Below, in pieces: positions 23,451 through 35,911 of a stretch of DNA of 64,000 bases. How positions within the stretch are numbered: position 1 is the first letter of the stretch; each line of letters opens with the position of its first letter. The translations under genes were made by a program, and so were the position numbers. The notes under the pieces were generated by a model. It did no database searches, was not told the origin of the DNA, and saw nothing but the letters and a program-made list of their open reading frames with translations. This DNA is from Adenanthera pavonina. Taxonomy: Eukaryota > Streptophyta > Magnoliopsida > Fabales > Fabaceae. The DNA is taken from NCBI GenBank assembly GCA_026686845.1, contig JAIVEN010000010.1, positions 30,416,001-30,480,000 of the forward strand, read 5' to 3'.

Positions 23451-24974
23451 CATGCTATGCAATGCTAATGAATGGTTTGCATGTTCTCCCTCATACACAG
23501 CTAGAACCATGAGCTGTCATCATCATAAGACATTTCAATAGATGATTCCCTTCCAACAGTCGGTAAGACTGATTCCGTGACATCACCAAGCTCATCTTAC
23601 CCAAATACAACCCGGCCAATGGTTACATTAGAGTTCAGACCGTAGCTCTCCTTCCCTTGGACCATCACGAATTAATGGTGATTTAGGGAAGGTGCATCCC
23701 CAAATCCACTGCCACCTGGCTCTCCTAATGAGAGGATTTAGTGACAGGAATATTTCATCATATCATATTGTCCTCTGCCGCCTGGCTCTCCCATGGAGAG
23801 GATTTAGCGACAAGGATCCTTATCATATCATCATCTCATATCATATCATCATCACCTCATCATCAATCTCTCACTATGCAATCATATGGTGATGATGCCA
23901 ATGTCATGCCAACATGCCTCTACACATATATGTATATATATCATTATCATCACAAACATTATATGGACATGCTAGCATGCAATAGTATGGGGATGCTACA
24001 CATCACAACATATGCAATCATCATACATCAACTAGCCGTGCATACCACGATACGTAGAAAAACCATACACATACACAATTAATATCGTGGTATGAAAAGG
24101 AACATGTATATATATATACATATATCAACATATAATCACATAAAACAAATACTTGATTATCTTAAGTGTTAATACCACGCTCACACGAGTTCCACAAGCT
24201 TTCTTGAATGCCAATCCCATGACTAGCCTTCTCCGAGTAGTCAAACCACTTTAACAATACTATTATACTTCAATTAACGACCTATACTAATAACCAAATA
24301 TCACAATTTAACCATTTTAGCCTAAACCAAGGTTCCAACACCTCTTTCATGCATCAATAAGCTCTTAGAAACCATTCAAACACCAAACAATTCTATACAC
24401 TTCGGATTCTCAAGAGTCATAACCGAAAACAACCTAGAGTTAAACTCAAATTATGCATAAACCCTCCAAAACTCACATTCAAGCAACAAGAACATCAAAA
24501 CACACTTCCTTAATCCCATTTCGTCCATTTTACTTGGTGGATTTTGGCCAGAACCGAAGATCCAAACTTTTAACCAAAAAACCCAAATTTCAACCAAAGA
24601 AAATGGAGAGGGAGGAGTAGGAATCACTTACCAACTTGAATCCAAGCTTTCAAGGTCCGAAAATCGCTCCTAACTGCTGGACCTAGCAGAGCTCCCTTGT
24701 TCTTCTTCACCGCTCCCTTCGTTTCTTCCTTTCCCGTTCGTCCGAAATGAGTCAGATTTAAACAAAAATCCCGACTCTAGCCACGGCTTCGGAACATCTC
24801 GCCGTGGCGCCACCAGTTTCAACTGAAACAACGCCACTGGACACGCTCTTGCCGCGGTGGCCCTACTTCTAGCGGTGGCATGGAGCTCTTTCAGACTTCA
24901 CTTGAACCTTCCTCAGTCCTGTTTTCCTTTGGTCCTGCACACAATGTCAAAACAATATCATGAGGGGTTTTACA
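23451..24974 (-). mobile_element. Solo LTR 2, right part
   Basis: Continuation of the LTR that starts at 12642. Read on the minus strand it begins TGTAAAACCCC at 24974. It holds tcatatcatatcatcatc-type low complexity at 23820-23870 and a 10-bp inverted repeat (ataccacgat / atcgtggtat, 24044-24096). No gene. The right target duplication TTGCA is at 24975-24979. Confidence 0.8.
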
Positions 24975-25112
24975 TTGCAGCTATACAGAGTGAAAAGGAG
25001 CTGAAAAAATGCTCACTTTTTTACCTCATCATGTGTGATGCTTCTTTTAGTTCTAAATATAGGATTTTTTTTATTTTGATCCTAAATATATAATCATTTA
25101 TAATATATGATA

Positions 25113-25380
25113 TATTCCCTCCACTTCTATATATAGGGTATTTTGCCTTGATCCTAAATATAAGACTTTTTATAATATACAAAATAGTATTATTATATAT
25201 TTCTAAAAAAAATCCCTATTTAATGTATCCAAAGAGAAAGAGAGAGAGATTAAATAAGGATAGTTTTGGAAAAATGTTGGGATTTTCGGAGAAATCGAGA
25301 TAGTTAATTACTTTTAACTTCTATTATTAATTTGCGTGATTTGGTTAAAAGGGTCTTATATTAAGAATTAGAGGGAGTAG
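25113..25380. mobile_element. Stowaway-like MITE 1
   Basis: The ends TATTCCCTCCACTTCTATAT and (reverse) TACTCCCTCTAATTCTTAAT are imperfect inverted repeats of the Stowaway type (CTCCCTCC...), with TA as the target duplication. The interior is AT-rich, with a gagaaagagagagagatt run and no coding capacity. Confidence 0.75.
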
Positions 25381-25575
25381 TATTTATTATACATTTCTAA
25401 AAAATATTTATATTTAATATATCTCAAAGAGAGAGAAAAAGATTAAATAAGGATAGTTTTGAAAAAATATGATTTTTAGATAAATTGAAATAGTTAACTA
25501 ACTTTAACTTCCATTTTTAATTTATATGGTTTAGTTAAAAAGATTTTATATTAAGGAAATGGGACAATATTGACT
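25381..25575. repeat. Partial second copy of MITE 1
   Basis: The sequence from tatttattatacatttctaaa through gagagagaaaaagattaaataagg to the end repeats 25188-25375 at reduced identity, directly downstream. It lacks the left terminus, so it is a truncated or tandemly duplicated copy. Confidence 0.7.
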
Positions 25576-25748
25576 TATTGCAATGCAACTATTGCGTGCA
25601 GCATGCTCATAACCATTGAATCAAGGGAAATGTACAAAGACGCATACAAATTCAATAATTATTAAAATAAAATTTTACTAAATATATACGAGTATATTCT
25701 ACGTCGTGGCAAAAAAAAAAGTGACATTATATGTTTAATAAAAACTAA
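25576..25748. other. Spacer between MITEs
   Basis: AT-rich DNA with no recognised feature. Confidence 0.5.
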
Positions 25749-26166
25749 TACTTCCTTCGTTCCAGTTTATAATACACTTTTAACTACCACACACGTACCA
25801 AGATAAAGATTAGTAACCAAAATTTTTTTCCATTATTTCCCAAATTACCCTTATTTAATAATACTTCCTACATTAATAAATTGTAGTCATTCTCTCATTC
25901 ATTTTTTTTCCAAGTTCCTATAGGTCATTGGTAATTATGAAGAGTGAAGCTTTTAAGGAAAATTCTCCTTCATTCATTTATGGTTTAACTAAACTATTAA
26001 AGAATTTTCATTAAATGCATTGGTAACCGTAAAATATATAAACTTACTTATTATAGGTAATACTGGAAAGATAATAAAAAAAACATAATATAATCTGTGC
26101 AATACACTATATTTTGAAATATGAATTTCTCATAATAGTACATTATATAGCGTAATAGATGGAGTA
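25749..26166. mobile_element. Stowaway-like MITE 2
   Basis: Starts TACTTCCTTCGTTCCAGTTT and ends with the inverted counterpart ...TAATAGATGGAGTA, giving inverted termini of the Stowaway type with TA at both edges. At 418 bp it is long for the group, so another small element may be nested within it (about 25870-26030). Confidence 0.65.
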
Positions 26167-26451
26167 CTATTTTGGTCCATCGATCCATCTTGACCTTCAA
26201 CCTTCAATTCATCCAATAATTTTGTCTCTTCCTTTCCCAATTCATCTCATCTTTCTCCAATTCCTTGCTTTGATTATGGACGCCCTTGTGAGTTTGGATT
26301 GGTCAAATATTTACAAAGATGCCCGTATTTCAATGTCATTTGCCTCATGGTTTCATTATGTCTAATGTATCACTTTACTTTTAATAATTTTAAAACATTA
26401 TAAAAAAAGAAGCATTGATTATCTGCACATAAACCAAAGTTTAAGAAAATG

Positions 26452-26713
26452 TATTACTCCCTTTTGCCGGTAATATATATAAGACTCCATTAATTAAATA
26501 AGAGTTAAAATTAGTTAATTATCTTAATTTTTTTAAAAATCATAATATTTTTTTCAAAACTAACTTTAATTAATTTCTTTCTCTTTATTCCTTTATTATA
26601 AATTAAATAAGGACATTTTTGGTAATACATAACAAATATTACCATGTATTCTGAAAAGAATTCTATATTCATAATAAAGGTAAAATATCCTATATTTAAA
26701 ACCGGAGAGAATA
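26452..26713. mobile_element. Stowaway-like MITE 3
   Basis: TATTACTCCCTTTTGCCGGT at the left and AAACCGGAGAGAATA at the right are inverted copies. The interior shares the attaaataagga and tctttctcttt blocks with MITE 1, in reverse orientation. Confidence 0.7.
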
Positions 26714-27959
26714 TAAAGATTTAAAAATGAAGGAATTTTATGCATATAACTTCAAATTCAAGAAAATTATATATTTTTAGCCTTATAGTATAGTGGCAAT
26801 AGCTCATTATAGAATATGAAAAGTGAACCCAACAAGCTGATTTAACAAGAAAAAAAGAAAGAAAATTGATATAGGTATTGAGCTTGACAGCTCGTCAATT
26901 ATATATAATGAAATTATATATATGGATTGTTACTACAAAATTCATGCATATATGCGTGTGTGTAATTTGAAATCCTTTCATATAATCATTTTCAAAGATT
27001 AGGTTTGCCCTCTTAAGATATTTTTTTCTTATCCCAAATATTGGACCTCTTGGCTTGTTCCAAAATATATAACCCTTTGCAGAATATGATGTAATATTTA
27101 TTAAATGTTATAAAAAAATATCCTTATTTAATTCATTATATAAAGAAAGAAAGAGAAAAAGATATTCAATAAGTGTAGTTTTAAAAAAATATTATGATTT
27201 TTTAAAAAATTAAAATAAGTAACTAATTTTAAGTCTTATCCTTATAATCAGTTTAGTTCAACCAAAAGAAAAGGAAGAGATAGATTTTAATAGAAAGATT
27301 AGAGAAAATTTTAAAATTTCTTTGTTTAAAATTATTGAAATGGAGGGGATTTAGGGGATTTTAATAATCTTCTATTTGGTTCAAGAGGGGAGAAAAAAGG
27401 AACTAATAACAAATTTATTATTATGCAAACCCTTATATGTATTAGATTTTTTTTTTTTATCTTTTCTTGTATAAATTAATTTACACGTTAACCTAAATTT
27501 AAACACCTAACTATTATTAATGCAATATAATCACATCATTAAAAATAAAAATTACATTAATTCATTTAAAAAAAGAAAATATAAGATTATTTTAATTTAT
27601 GTTTAAGTAGTATAACTAAACATGTCAGCCATTCCTTTCCATGGTCAGATCGCAACACCCATTTTCTTCTTTTTTAAATAAGCACAACACTTCCAAATTC
27701 AAAGCCACTTGTATTACCCAAAAAAAAAAAATGCCACTCTTTTCGTCTATGTTTCTCCATACCCACTTCTTTTCCTAAATTTGAAGTAGATCACCATTTA
27801 CATTGGAGCTTCTTACTGGGGCTCCTAACTCCTAATAAAATTGAGTCTTCATCATTCTCAAATCTAAATATCTTATCATTATGAAACTGTGACAAGATAT
27901 GGATCTAGGGACACCTCCATGATCCCCCATCATTAGTATAAAAACAATTACTACATTTA
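26714..27959. other. AT-rich intergenic DNA with a truncated MITE copy
   Basis: No gene. Bases 27030-27245 resemble the interior of MITE 1 (ccttatttaattcattatataaag, gaaagagaaaaagat, agttttaaaaaaatattatgattt) without clear ends. A block at 26850-26918 (ttgatataggtattgagctt, tatatataatgaaat) has a diverged direct copy at 31990-32064. Confidence 0.55.
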
Positions 27960-28130
27960 TATCACGCAGAGCCAGTAAAAAAATAGGATTAATGACAATT
28001 TTGTTAATAAAGTTATATTAATTTAGTTATCTACGTTGGTCAAACTCACAACCGACATAGAATGTAAAATTTCTGCGTGGAATATAAAATTTCTATGTCG
28101 GTCATTTAACAACCGAAGTAGTGAAGTACA
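27960..28130. mobile_element. Orphan CACTA-like subterminal segment
   Basis: Contains ctacgttggt, aaccgacatag, ctatgtcggt and aaccgaagtagtg as alternating inverted copies. This resembles the subterminal palindromes of a CACTA family distinct from CACTA-1 and CACTA-2, including a GTAGTG-like terminus at 28122-28127. No matching opposite end is visible in the window, so it is either a truncated element or just a palindromic repeat. Confidence 0.4.
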
Positions 28131-28179
28131 ATTAAAAAAATTAATTTAAAAATTTTTTTAGATAAAGTTTTTCTTTTTA

Positions 28180-31100
28180 ATTTTTAGTTTATAATTTGGA
28201 TTTGGACTAGCCAAATGCAGACGGTGCCTGCCCTCCCAGCAATGCGATCCTCAAAGTCCTCGTGCTCTCTAGCTCGTTCACTTTCATGGGCGCTCGCTCT
28301 CAATCCCTCGTTCAGCTCGTCGGTCTCTCTTTCTCCATCGGCGATCTCAAACACGCCAGCCATCCCACGTATGGCCATCTCTCCCACTCTTCCAAAACCC
28401 AAATCCCTAAAGCCCTAAACCCATCGGCCATCGCAGTCCAAAACTCATCGGCTTTCACCGCATATTTTCGAGTTCCTTGTCTTGCATTCACCGCAAAGAG
28501 CGATTGGTGCCGAAATCCACCTAGAAATTAGGACTACGAACGTTTTTTTGGGTCCATCGGAACCTTGCTTCTACTTCGTGCTTTCTTATCGTCGTCCGGG
28601 TTTTTTTTTTTCTCGTTATTATGAGTGGTTTTTTTAAAATTATTGGGTTTTGGGGTTTCTTTTAATGGTTTGATATTTTCGAGCTTGATGATTTTGCTAT
28701 TCCTAATATATGGAATGACGATTGGTTATTTGCTCTTAGTCGTATTCTGATTTCATTGAGGACTGTTCTTATATTCGAAGCATATTCTGGTGGTTTGAAT
28801 TATAATGTTCATAGATTTTAGCAATTCCAAGGAGGCATCCTATTCCCAAATGTGTCTGCATAATCTTTTCCTTGGTTTTCATGATTGCTCGGATATACTG
28901 TTAATGTTAAGTAGGTTGTGTAAAATCAATCTTGTTCTTCATCTTCCATTACTCGTAAAGTGTACTATAGTACATTAGACCTGCCTTATCTGGTTTAATT
29001 TAGTTGAAAACTGAAGGTTGAACTGTTGGCTTTCAATACTGTTGAAATTTTTTTACTTTTGGTAAGCTGTGGCAGCAAACTAAAGATGAAGCATCTCGTG
29101 GACTCCCTTTCAGAGGTGCTAGTGAAGATTCATCAGATGCACAGCCAAGGGTATGGCATAATTCTTTTGTTTATTTTTGTACTTTGGGAATGCCATTTGT
29201 GACATCTGACATAATTTCTTCTGACTAGCTAATGGACGTACACCCAACGTTTGATTTTAGGTGAAGGGGAGTTTATTTATTTATTTTTTTTAAATATAGA
29301 GTTGCATGTAATCTCAGCAAAACTCATGGGAAGTGAGTATAACTAAGTAAAAACTTGAACTAGTCTTTTGCTAGGGTGTGACTAGTTGCCTAACTAAAGC
29401 ATACCTGTTTATCCATGAATAGAGAATGAAGTGAAACCAAGGATCTCTTTGGCTCTGATAATTATTTGACAGCCTCAGTTTAAGAGTTAAAAATCTTTAC
29501 TCCTTTTATTTTTAAAGTATCAATAGATTGTTGTCTCTTCTCTTATTCAATTATTTTTTATCATTGCTCTGGACATGGCCATTGTCATGGTGGATTCTGT
29601 CAGGTAATTCTTTTGTTTGTTAAAAATTAAAATGCTTCTTATCTTTGATGTTTGATTTAATAAATAATTTGTCAACCATGGTTTATTTTCATTAATGTTA
29701 GCAATGAGATTTAGATAGGGGCAAATATATGACTAATAAAAATGCTTAATAAGAAATTATTATTATTATTTTTTTAGACCTTGGATTTATTACAGAAGGA
29801 ATTTAAAAAAATCCATAGTTTGCTGCTTTTGACCATATAACTTTGTGTAAGAAACTTAGCAATGCGGTAGCCAAGGAACATAAATATGCAAGGCCAGAAA
29901 GAAGAGGGAGGATGGGCATGCACTCATTGCTACAAATCATATCCCTCAAATATTTTGCAACAGCACCGATTCCAACAATTATGACTGATTCACTAAGGTT
30001 AGTTTTAAACTCATCCAGCTACATTATAACATCTTCAACTATCCATGACTCTATCCATGTAGGTCATATGTGCAATGAACCATGAATGCTTACCCTTCTC
30101 TAATCGGTGGCTTTTAGAGGACTTGCTATAATATAATCATAGAAACATTGTGTACGCCAGAAGCCACTTGGGGTTTAAAAGTTTTGACAGTATGTTACTG
30201 TGTTGTATTTCTGTTTTTGTTTTGGACTGACTGTATTGCCCAAGACGGTGATACTTGATTTGGATGTTTAGAATTATACATTCAATCTTGATAAAATTCT
30301 GATCAAATTTGTCTGTTGGAACACTAAAAAATGAGGTTCTCCATAGATGGGTCACAGGAGACTCGTTTGGTAGATAGTTCACAGGCTTAACTTGGAGGAG
30401 TTTGTGTGCTATTAGGAAAATACGGTGGGAGGGTGATTCACTGATTGCTATTAATCTGATTAAGAAGGCTTCGTGAATGCTTTTTCACAGGGCACATGAA
30501 AGGGGTTTCAGGAATTAGTGTTCATTGAGAATTTTAGGCTGTTTCCAGAAACAGAAAAGAAAAAACGATGTTCCTCACACCCAACTGCCAAGCCAACATA
30601 TATGTGTTGTTTTTAGTTGCTTCTCAATCATGTTCGAAACCTTGAACATGACCTCTGTAATGATGATCTGTTTGTTACTTGTTTTTCAAGGACTTGAAAA
30701 TGTTTAGAGAAAAAGATGGGGCGTGAGGTTTTTGAGAATTTGATGTTGATACTTGGATAAATCCTAAACAGCTGGCCGTTTCTCTGTGTTTGACTAGCAT
30801 GGTATGCTTTAGTGAACGACAACTTATTCAAGATTGGTTGGATTGCAATCTATTGTGGTTATGACAGCTGAAATTTGTTCTCGCACCCTAATAAGTGTTT
30901 AGAGTTAGAATGCATCATTACTTATCTTTCTACATGAAGGATATACAAGAAATTGTTTTGATACTCATTTTCAATTACTTGGAAAATCTTTTTCATCGTT
31001 ACTTATATTTTTACATGCAGGACATACAAGAATTCTGTTGCATTGCTTTCCAAAGTAGCCATTACAGGTCTGTTGTTATATTTTGAAGGGTTCTTAATCT
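28180..31100 (+). pseudogene. Gene-like region with at least one credible exon, unidentified
   Basis: Bases 28200-28540 are much richer in C and G than the surroundings and look like a plant gene start (ctcgctctcaatccctcg, aaacccaaatccctaaagcc). A clean internal exon lies at 29076-29150: acceptor GGCAG, donor GTATGG, 25 codons without a stop (QTKDEASRGLPFRGASEDSS then DAQPR). The rest (28540-29070 and 29150-31100) is T-rich and intron-like. Possible exonic islands at 29840-29950 and 30280-30400 cannot be confirmed. I do not recognise the product. It could be a host gene, its remnant, or DNA carried by the CACTA-like end just upstream. Confidence 0.35.
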
Positions 31101-32104
31101 ACTTACAGGTCTGTTGTTGCCACCGTGATGCCATAGTCATGTTTGGTTGTCTCCTTATAACCTCTTTTATCTACATGGCTTTGATTTAGGGCTTTCATCT
31201 ACCATGAATGTGCACATTGTGTATATGGATATAATGAGGCGAATTGCCACATTTGTTTTGGTAGAATCATGGGAAGCTTGTTTATCATTCATGCTGGACT
31301 TTTCAGGCTTATGATTGTGTGTTCATGGTAGTGCTGCAGTCTGATTTACTGCCTGTGCAGTTATGATATAGTCATATAGTAAGTTATGGGAGTGTTAGAT
31401 CTAAGTAGGACTTTTTAAGAAAAGGAACACCATGGCTGTACAAATTACTGTTTTTTACTACATAAAAATTTTCCCTTTTCTCATGTTGATATTTTGTAAC
31501 TTTGTAGTGAGACTTTGTCCTTCCATGCATGAAGGGAAAATTGGGTTTTGGTGCCAAAAAATCAAAATATTTGATTTTTAGTACCAAATTTGAAAAATTC
31601 TTTCATGACTTGAAATTTTTCTATCTTCATTTAGAAATATTTTATTTTCACTTGGTACCAACAAATTTTATCATGGTTTGGAAATTTTCTATTCAAAACA
31701 TTGTGAATTTTGGTTTCATGCATTTTCCAAATATTTTATTTTTTTAGTGTTTTTTTTTCTCAGTTCTCCTTATATTAAAATAAGAAAAGGTTTAGGAAGC
31801 TATCATAGATCCCTGTTTAGTACAAATAAACAAACCAGAAGAAATAATAACGGCTAGCGAAAGGCAGACACAGACAAATCAAAAGAAATAATAACAGCGA
31901 CAGGGGATGGGGATTACAAATCTCTAACGGATAAGTACATCTCTCTTTTAAAGTGTTTGCTAAGTGAGTCAACTACTTTGTTAAAAAAAAAAGAATGAAA
32001 AAGAAAAAAAACCGATATAGGTTTTGAGCAAGATTAACTGCTGGTCAAGTATATATAATGAAATGGAATAAATTAAAAAGTAATTTTGAGAAAAAAATAT
32101 AACA
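31101..32104. other. Intergenic DNA, nothing recognised
   Basis: A and T-rich, without coding signal. It includes the diverged copy of the 26850 block at 31990-32064. The last five bases (TAACA, 32100-32104) would be the left target duplication of gypsy C, whose partner is lost. Confidence 0.5.
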
Positions 32105-34541
32105 TGTTACTTTTATATATTATTTATCATGTATCAAGCATATTTAATCGTTAATTGAACTATTTTAGAGGCTTAAATCAACATAGGATCCAAAATAAAA
32201 AAATTAAAAAAATGAATTTACTATTTATTTGATGCCCAACTTTTCTAGTTAAATTTTAGAAAATCATAACTAAATCTATAAAAATTCGTATTAATGTGAT
32301 TCAATAAAAGTAGCTAATAATATGTTGTACAAGGAAAAATATGAAACTTGTATTTAATAGCATAAATTGATACAATTTAATACTCAAAGTTTCACTACTT
32401 AAATGGTCAAAAATAATATTCCAGATTTTCGGGCATAAATTCAAAAATTCACAATAATCCAAATCCAATGCTTTTTGACTTGTTAGAAAGTCCTCTCTAT
32501 CAAGTTTTTAAAAATATATAACACTTATGTTATATTCCAATTTAAGTGAACAGTAACTACTGATTCACATAATTGGCTATTTATGTCATATCTTGTAAAA
32601 GTAATCCTATATCTCATTTACATTGTTCATACTTGTTCATGCTATATTCATAACATTTCAAGAGACTTAAAAGAGCATAATGGCAGCAAGGCATAGTTTT
32701 ACAAATTCACATATTATTTTACATATAATTACAAAAACATAAATAGCAATGGCAACAACAAAGTCAATCATCCAAAGTCTTTTTCTTGCTCTTTGCCTTT
32801 TTGGTGGCCTTGTCATCTCTTGAACCCATAATTTGAGATACATGGGGGAATAAGATTAAGACAATCTCAGTAGCAAATTGCATTTCATGCAATTATGTCC
32901 ATCATTTAACATAAACTCATACTTAATTACATTTAATCACATTAATCATCAAAATGTCATATTAGTCATGAAAATTTTGGTAGCATAATGGTTTAAAAAA
33001 GGATATTTTGAGAATAAAATCCCCCATTTTATATCTAAAACTAATCAAAGAAATCACAATTATAATATGGCATTACAATTTAATTATAGAAAGACAATAA
33101 AAGAACATAACGTAAGAATATAAAACTCAGCTACCTCCTGAAGTATTACTTAGCTTCCCACTTGCTTTCTTAGGCTTCATCAAGTCTCTAGGCATAATTA
33201 ACATTTACTTAATCAACTAAAGCACATAGTTACATCAAAAGTCTCATTGAAACCCTATCAACCTTTAAAATTTCAATTTGTTTATCAAAGCTTGATTATT
33301 GAAACCTATACTTGTCTTTAATGTTCTTGAACATGAGGAATCCATTTTTGACATCAAATTAATGAAATTCCCACTCTAAGAACCACTTATAGGGCTGATC
33401 AAAATCTACCTCCATGAGAAAATCATTGGGGTTTTTCATTTACTTGTTTCAAAACTTACCAAACTTGCTTCCTTTCACAAATACTCATATTTTCTCATGA
33501 TTTTATGTTGTAAAAACATCATCCCACCCGAAATCAATCCTTGACTGAAATTGTACAGAGGTTGGAGAGGAAAAAATTTCATGAAAACTATCTCATACAA
33601 GCCAATAACTATGCTAGAATACTTAGAGGACATAAGAGGATTGCTTATCAATTTTTCTTGAATTTCCTCCCATTTCTCTTCTATTTTCCTCTCCTTTACG
33701 TGGCTGCCTTTCCTCTTGCAAAATTTTAGATCTCTTCCTCTCTCTTCTATTGTGCAAGTTTGGCCAAGTGGATGGAGGAGGGGTATTTATAATGTGCCAC
33801 CTAATTACACTTACTTTTGCTAATTACTTTGATTAACATTAATCAAAACTTAACCATTGAGGCTTCCAAAATTGAGCACATCGGCTGATGAGTTGGTGTC
33901 ATTTTAGTGGGGATTCATCTTCAATATATTGTATAATTTTCCCAAACTGGTAAACCTGTGTTGGTTACTTTATACTTGGACTAGTAAAGTTACTTTTTGT
34001 AATATAAAATCACCTTATGAGTACAAGATTAAAATAAATTTGTGTCTTGGATTATTTTATTATCCTGTCTACTAAAAACTCTTTTTGTGGTGCCCAACTA
34101 TTTTTTTTTCACCTTTTTACCTTTTGCAAATTTAAAAGTAACTTTATTAGTAAAAAATTATTTTTTAATCTTTAGTACTAATTGTTCTTTATTTTTAATC
34201 AAAAAACCTTAGTGCTTTATACTATTGGACTTGTCTCATCGAGAGTTTCGTTTTGACAGTAATTTTACATATTTACAAAACTACCCCTATCTAGGGAAAA
34301 ATTATAATTTTTAATTCTTTTAAGTTATAGCTATAATTTTCTTTAAAATATATGTGACTTCCATAGTTAAGGGACCAAATTGCTAAATATTTTATTCATA
34401 GAGATCAAAATACAATTTTCTTATTTTTTCGTTTAAACTAGAAATATAACCTCTTTACCATCTCTCACACTTAACAGTATGTATTCATTTTCTCAAATGC
34501 CCTATACATTTTTTGATATTTAGTGTTTTAGGAATGTTACA
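32105..34541 (-). mobile_element. 3' LTR of Ty3/gypsy element C (2437 bp)
   Basis: The LTR runs from TGTTACTTTT (32105) to ...GGAATGTTACA (34541). Read on the minus strand it starts TGTAACATTCC. Its first 300 and last 250 bases match the shorter LTR D at 53592-54081 (shared blocks include gtttaaacgaaaaaat, ggaagtcacat and aaaaattatagctat). It is followed at 34542-34555 by a polypurine tract, so the element body lies to the right on the minus strand. The frame 33541-33729 inside it is chance. Confidence 0.85.
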
Positions 34542-34649
34542 ATTTCCTCCCCCTTAAAATAAATTTCATCGTCGAAATTTAGAAACATACCTCATAAATA
34601 ACTCTGGAAACCTTTGTTTCATGTCAGCTTCCATTTCCCAGGTTGCTTC
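34542..34649 (-). pseudogene. Gypsy C: polypurine tract and the last codons of pol
   Basis: The minus strand has AAGGGGGAGGAAAT next to the LTR. Upstream is the very end of pol (ATWEMEADMKQRFPELF, then a stop), the usual C terminus of chromovirus-type integrase genes. The gene is cut at 34649 by element A and resumes at 51724. Removing A with one copy of the GCTTC duplication (34645-34649 / 51724-51728) restores the reading frame. Confidence 0.9.
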
Positions 34650-35856
34650 TACTGAATCAAATGTTTTGATGATTCCAAATAATTGGAGCTTGGAAGGAAT
34701 ATATCAAAGGAGTACAAGAGAACTCAAGTAAAGATATCCAGGAAGAAATGAGTAAAAAAATTAGTTTGTAGGATTTCTCAGTGTTTACAGAGTAAAAGGT
34801 TTTGATCTTACACCCACTATTTTTAAATAAGTATTTTTCAACTATCTTATGCTAATTAATGTTAAATTTGAAAAATACTAATTGACAGACAAATTTTGAA
34901 CTGTTAAATTTTATATGTTTCTTTGAAAATTCAAACTTTAATAACTGAAATTCGAAGTTATAGAGATGTTACCTCTGACAGACGAATTTCGCCCTGTAGA
35001 AATTCGAATTTCGAGTTAAGCATAATTTGTAGCAATATGAGACAACTATTCATATGTAATAGATGCACTTTAAACTTGAAAATTCGTATATTATAACGTG
35101 GGAAATATTTATCATAATCAAAATTTGAATTTCACTTTCGAATAGACGAACTTTGAAAGTTCAACGTTAAAGTCTTTAACTTATAGTCTCTGTGAAATTC
35201 GTCTGTTGACACCCCAAAATTTGAACTTTGAGTGTCAAACGCATTAAATGCTGTTGATGAATAGCTAGTTTTGCAGAGTAACTATTGGATAATGTCTCTA
35301 ACAGCTAGATCTTGTATCTAACATATAATTAAGACATAAATCTATAAATAGAACTTCATTTGAAGTTGTAAAAATAATTTTATGTTGTATATATTAAAAC
35401 TCTGTCAAAATCATTAAACAAAGCATTCTACTCTCTCACACTTCATTTATTGCACATCGACTGTCATATATACTCTATATTAGAGAGTTTCTTTTGTTGT
35501 AAATAATTTTCTCTTCGTCTGGAAGAAAGATTTTCTTGTAAGGGGATTTCATAAGGGATTTGGGAAACACTTTTGCTAGAGTGCAGAGTGAAAATCTGTA
35601 AGCTCTTAGAATAGAGCACAAAGATATACTGTGGCATTACAAGGAGCCCATTGAATTCTTGCAAGATAGTAGGTCAAGAGGAAGAGATCGAACCAAGATA
35701 AATCTTTATGTCTTCCTTTCCTCTACCTTGCAAACTACTCTTTTATATTCTACACTCTGTTTTCTATAACTTTTGCTTTCACTACTCTTTTACAATTTTG
35801 TAGAAAATTTCAAACTTCCCAACTTACTCCCTCTTGGAAAGCCAACAGACCTAACA
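34650..35856 (+). mobile_element. 5' LTR of element A (1207 bp)
   Basis: Begins tactgaatcaaatgttttga and ends gacctaaca at 35856. The same start (tgttgaatcaagtgttttga) is seen at 44206 and, inverted, at 51692. It contains many short alternating phrases (aattcgtctgtt, aatttgaa) that recur throughout this LTR family. A TATA-like ctataaatag at 35341-35350 could mark the promoter. Confidence 0.9.
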
Positions 35857-35858
35857 AG

Positions 35859-35870
35859 TGGTATTAGAGA
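35859..35870 (+). other. Primer-binding site of element A (initiator tRNA-Met)
   Basis: TGGTATTAGAGA lies 2 bases after the LTR and matches the complement of plant initiator tRNA-Met (TGGTATCAGAGC) with two changes. Confidence 0.9.
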
Positions 35871-35911
35871 CTAGATTCCCAAGTGAATGATCTAACAATC
35901 CGGGAGAATCA

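Noticed and set aside
28184..28402. Minus-strand frame at the GC-rich island
   Set aside because: The plus strand has the leader-like pyrimidine tracts and the downstream splice sites; the minus frame has no domain.
33541..33729. Short plus-strand frame in LTR C
   Set aside because: Chance frame in LTR DNA without any protein feature.
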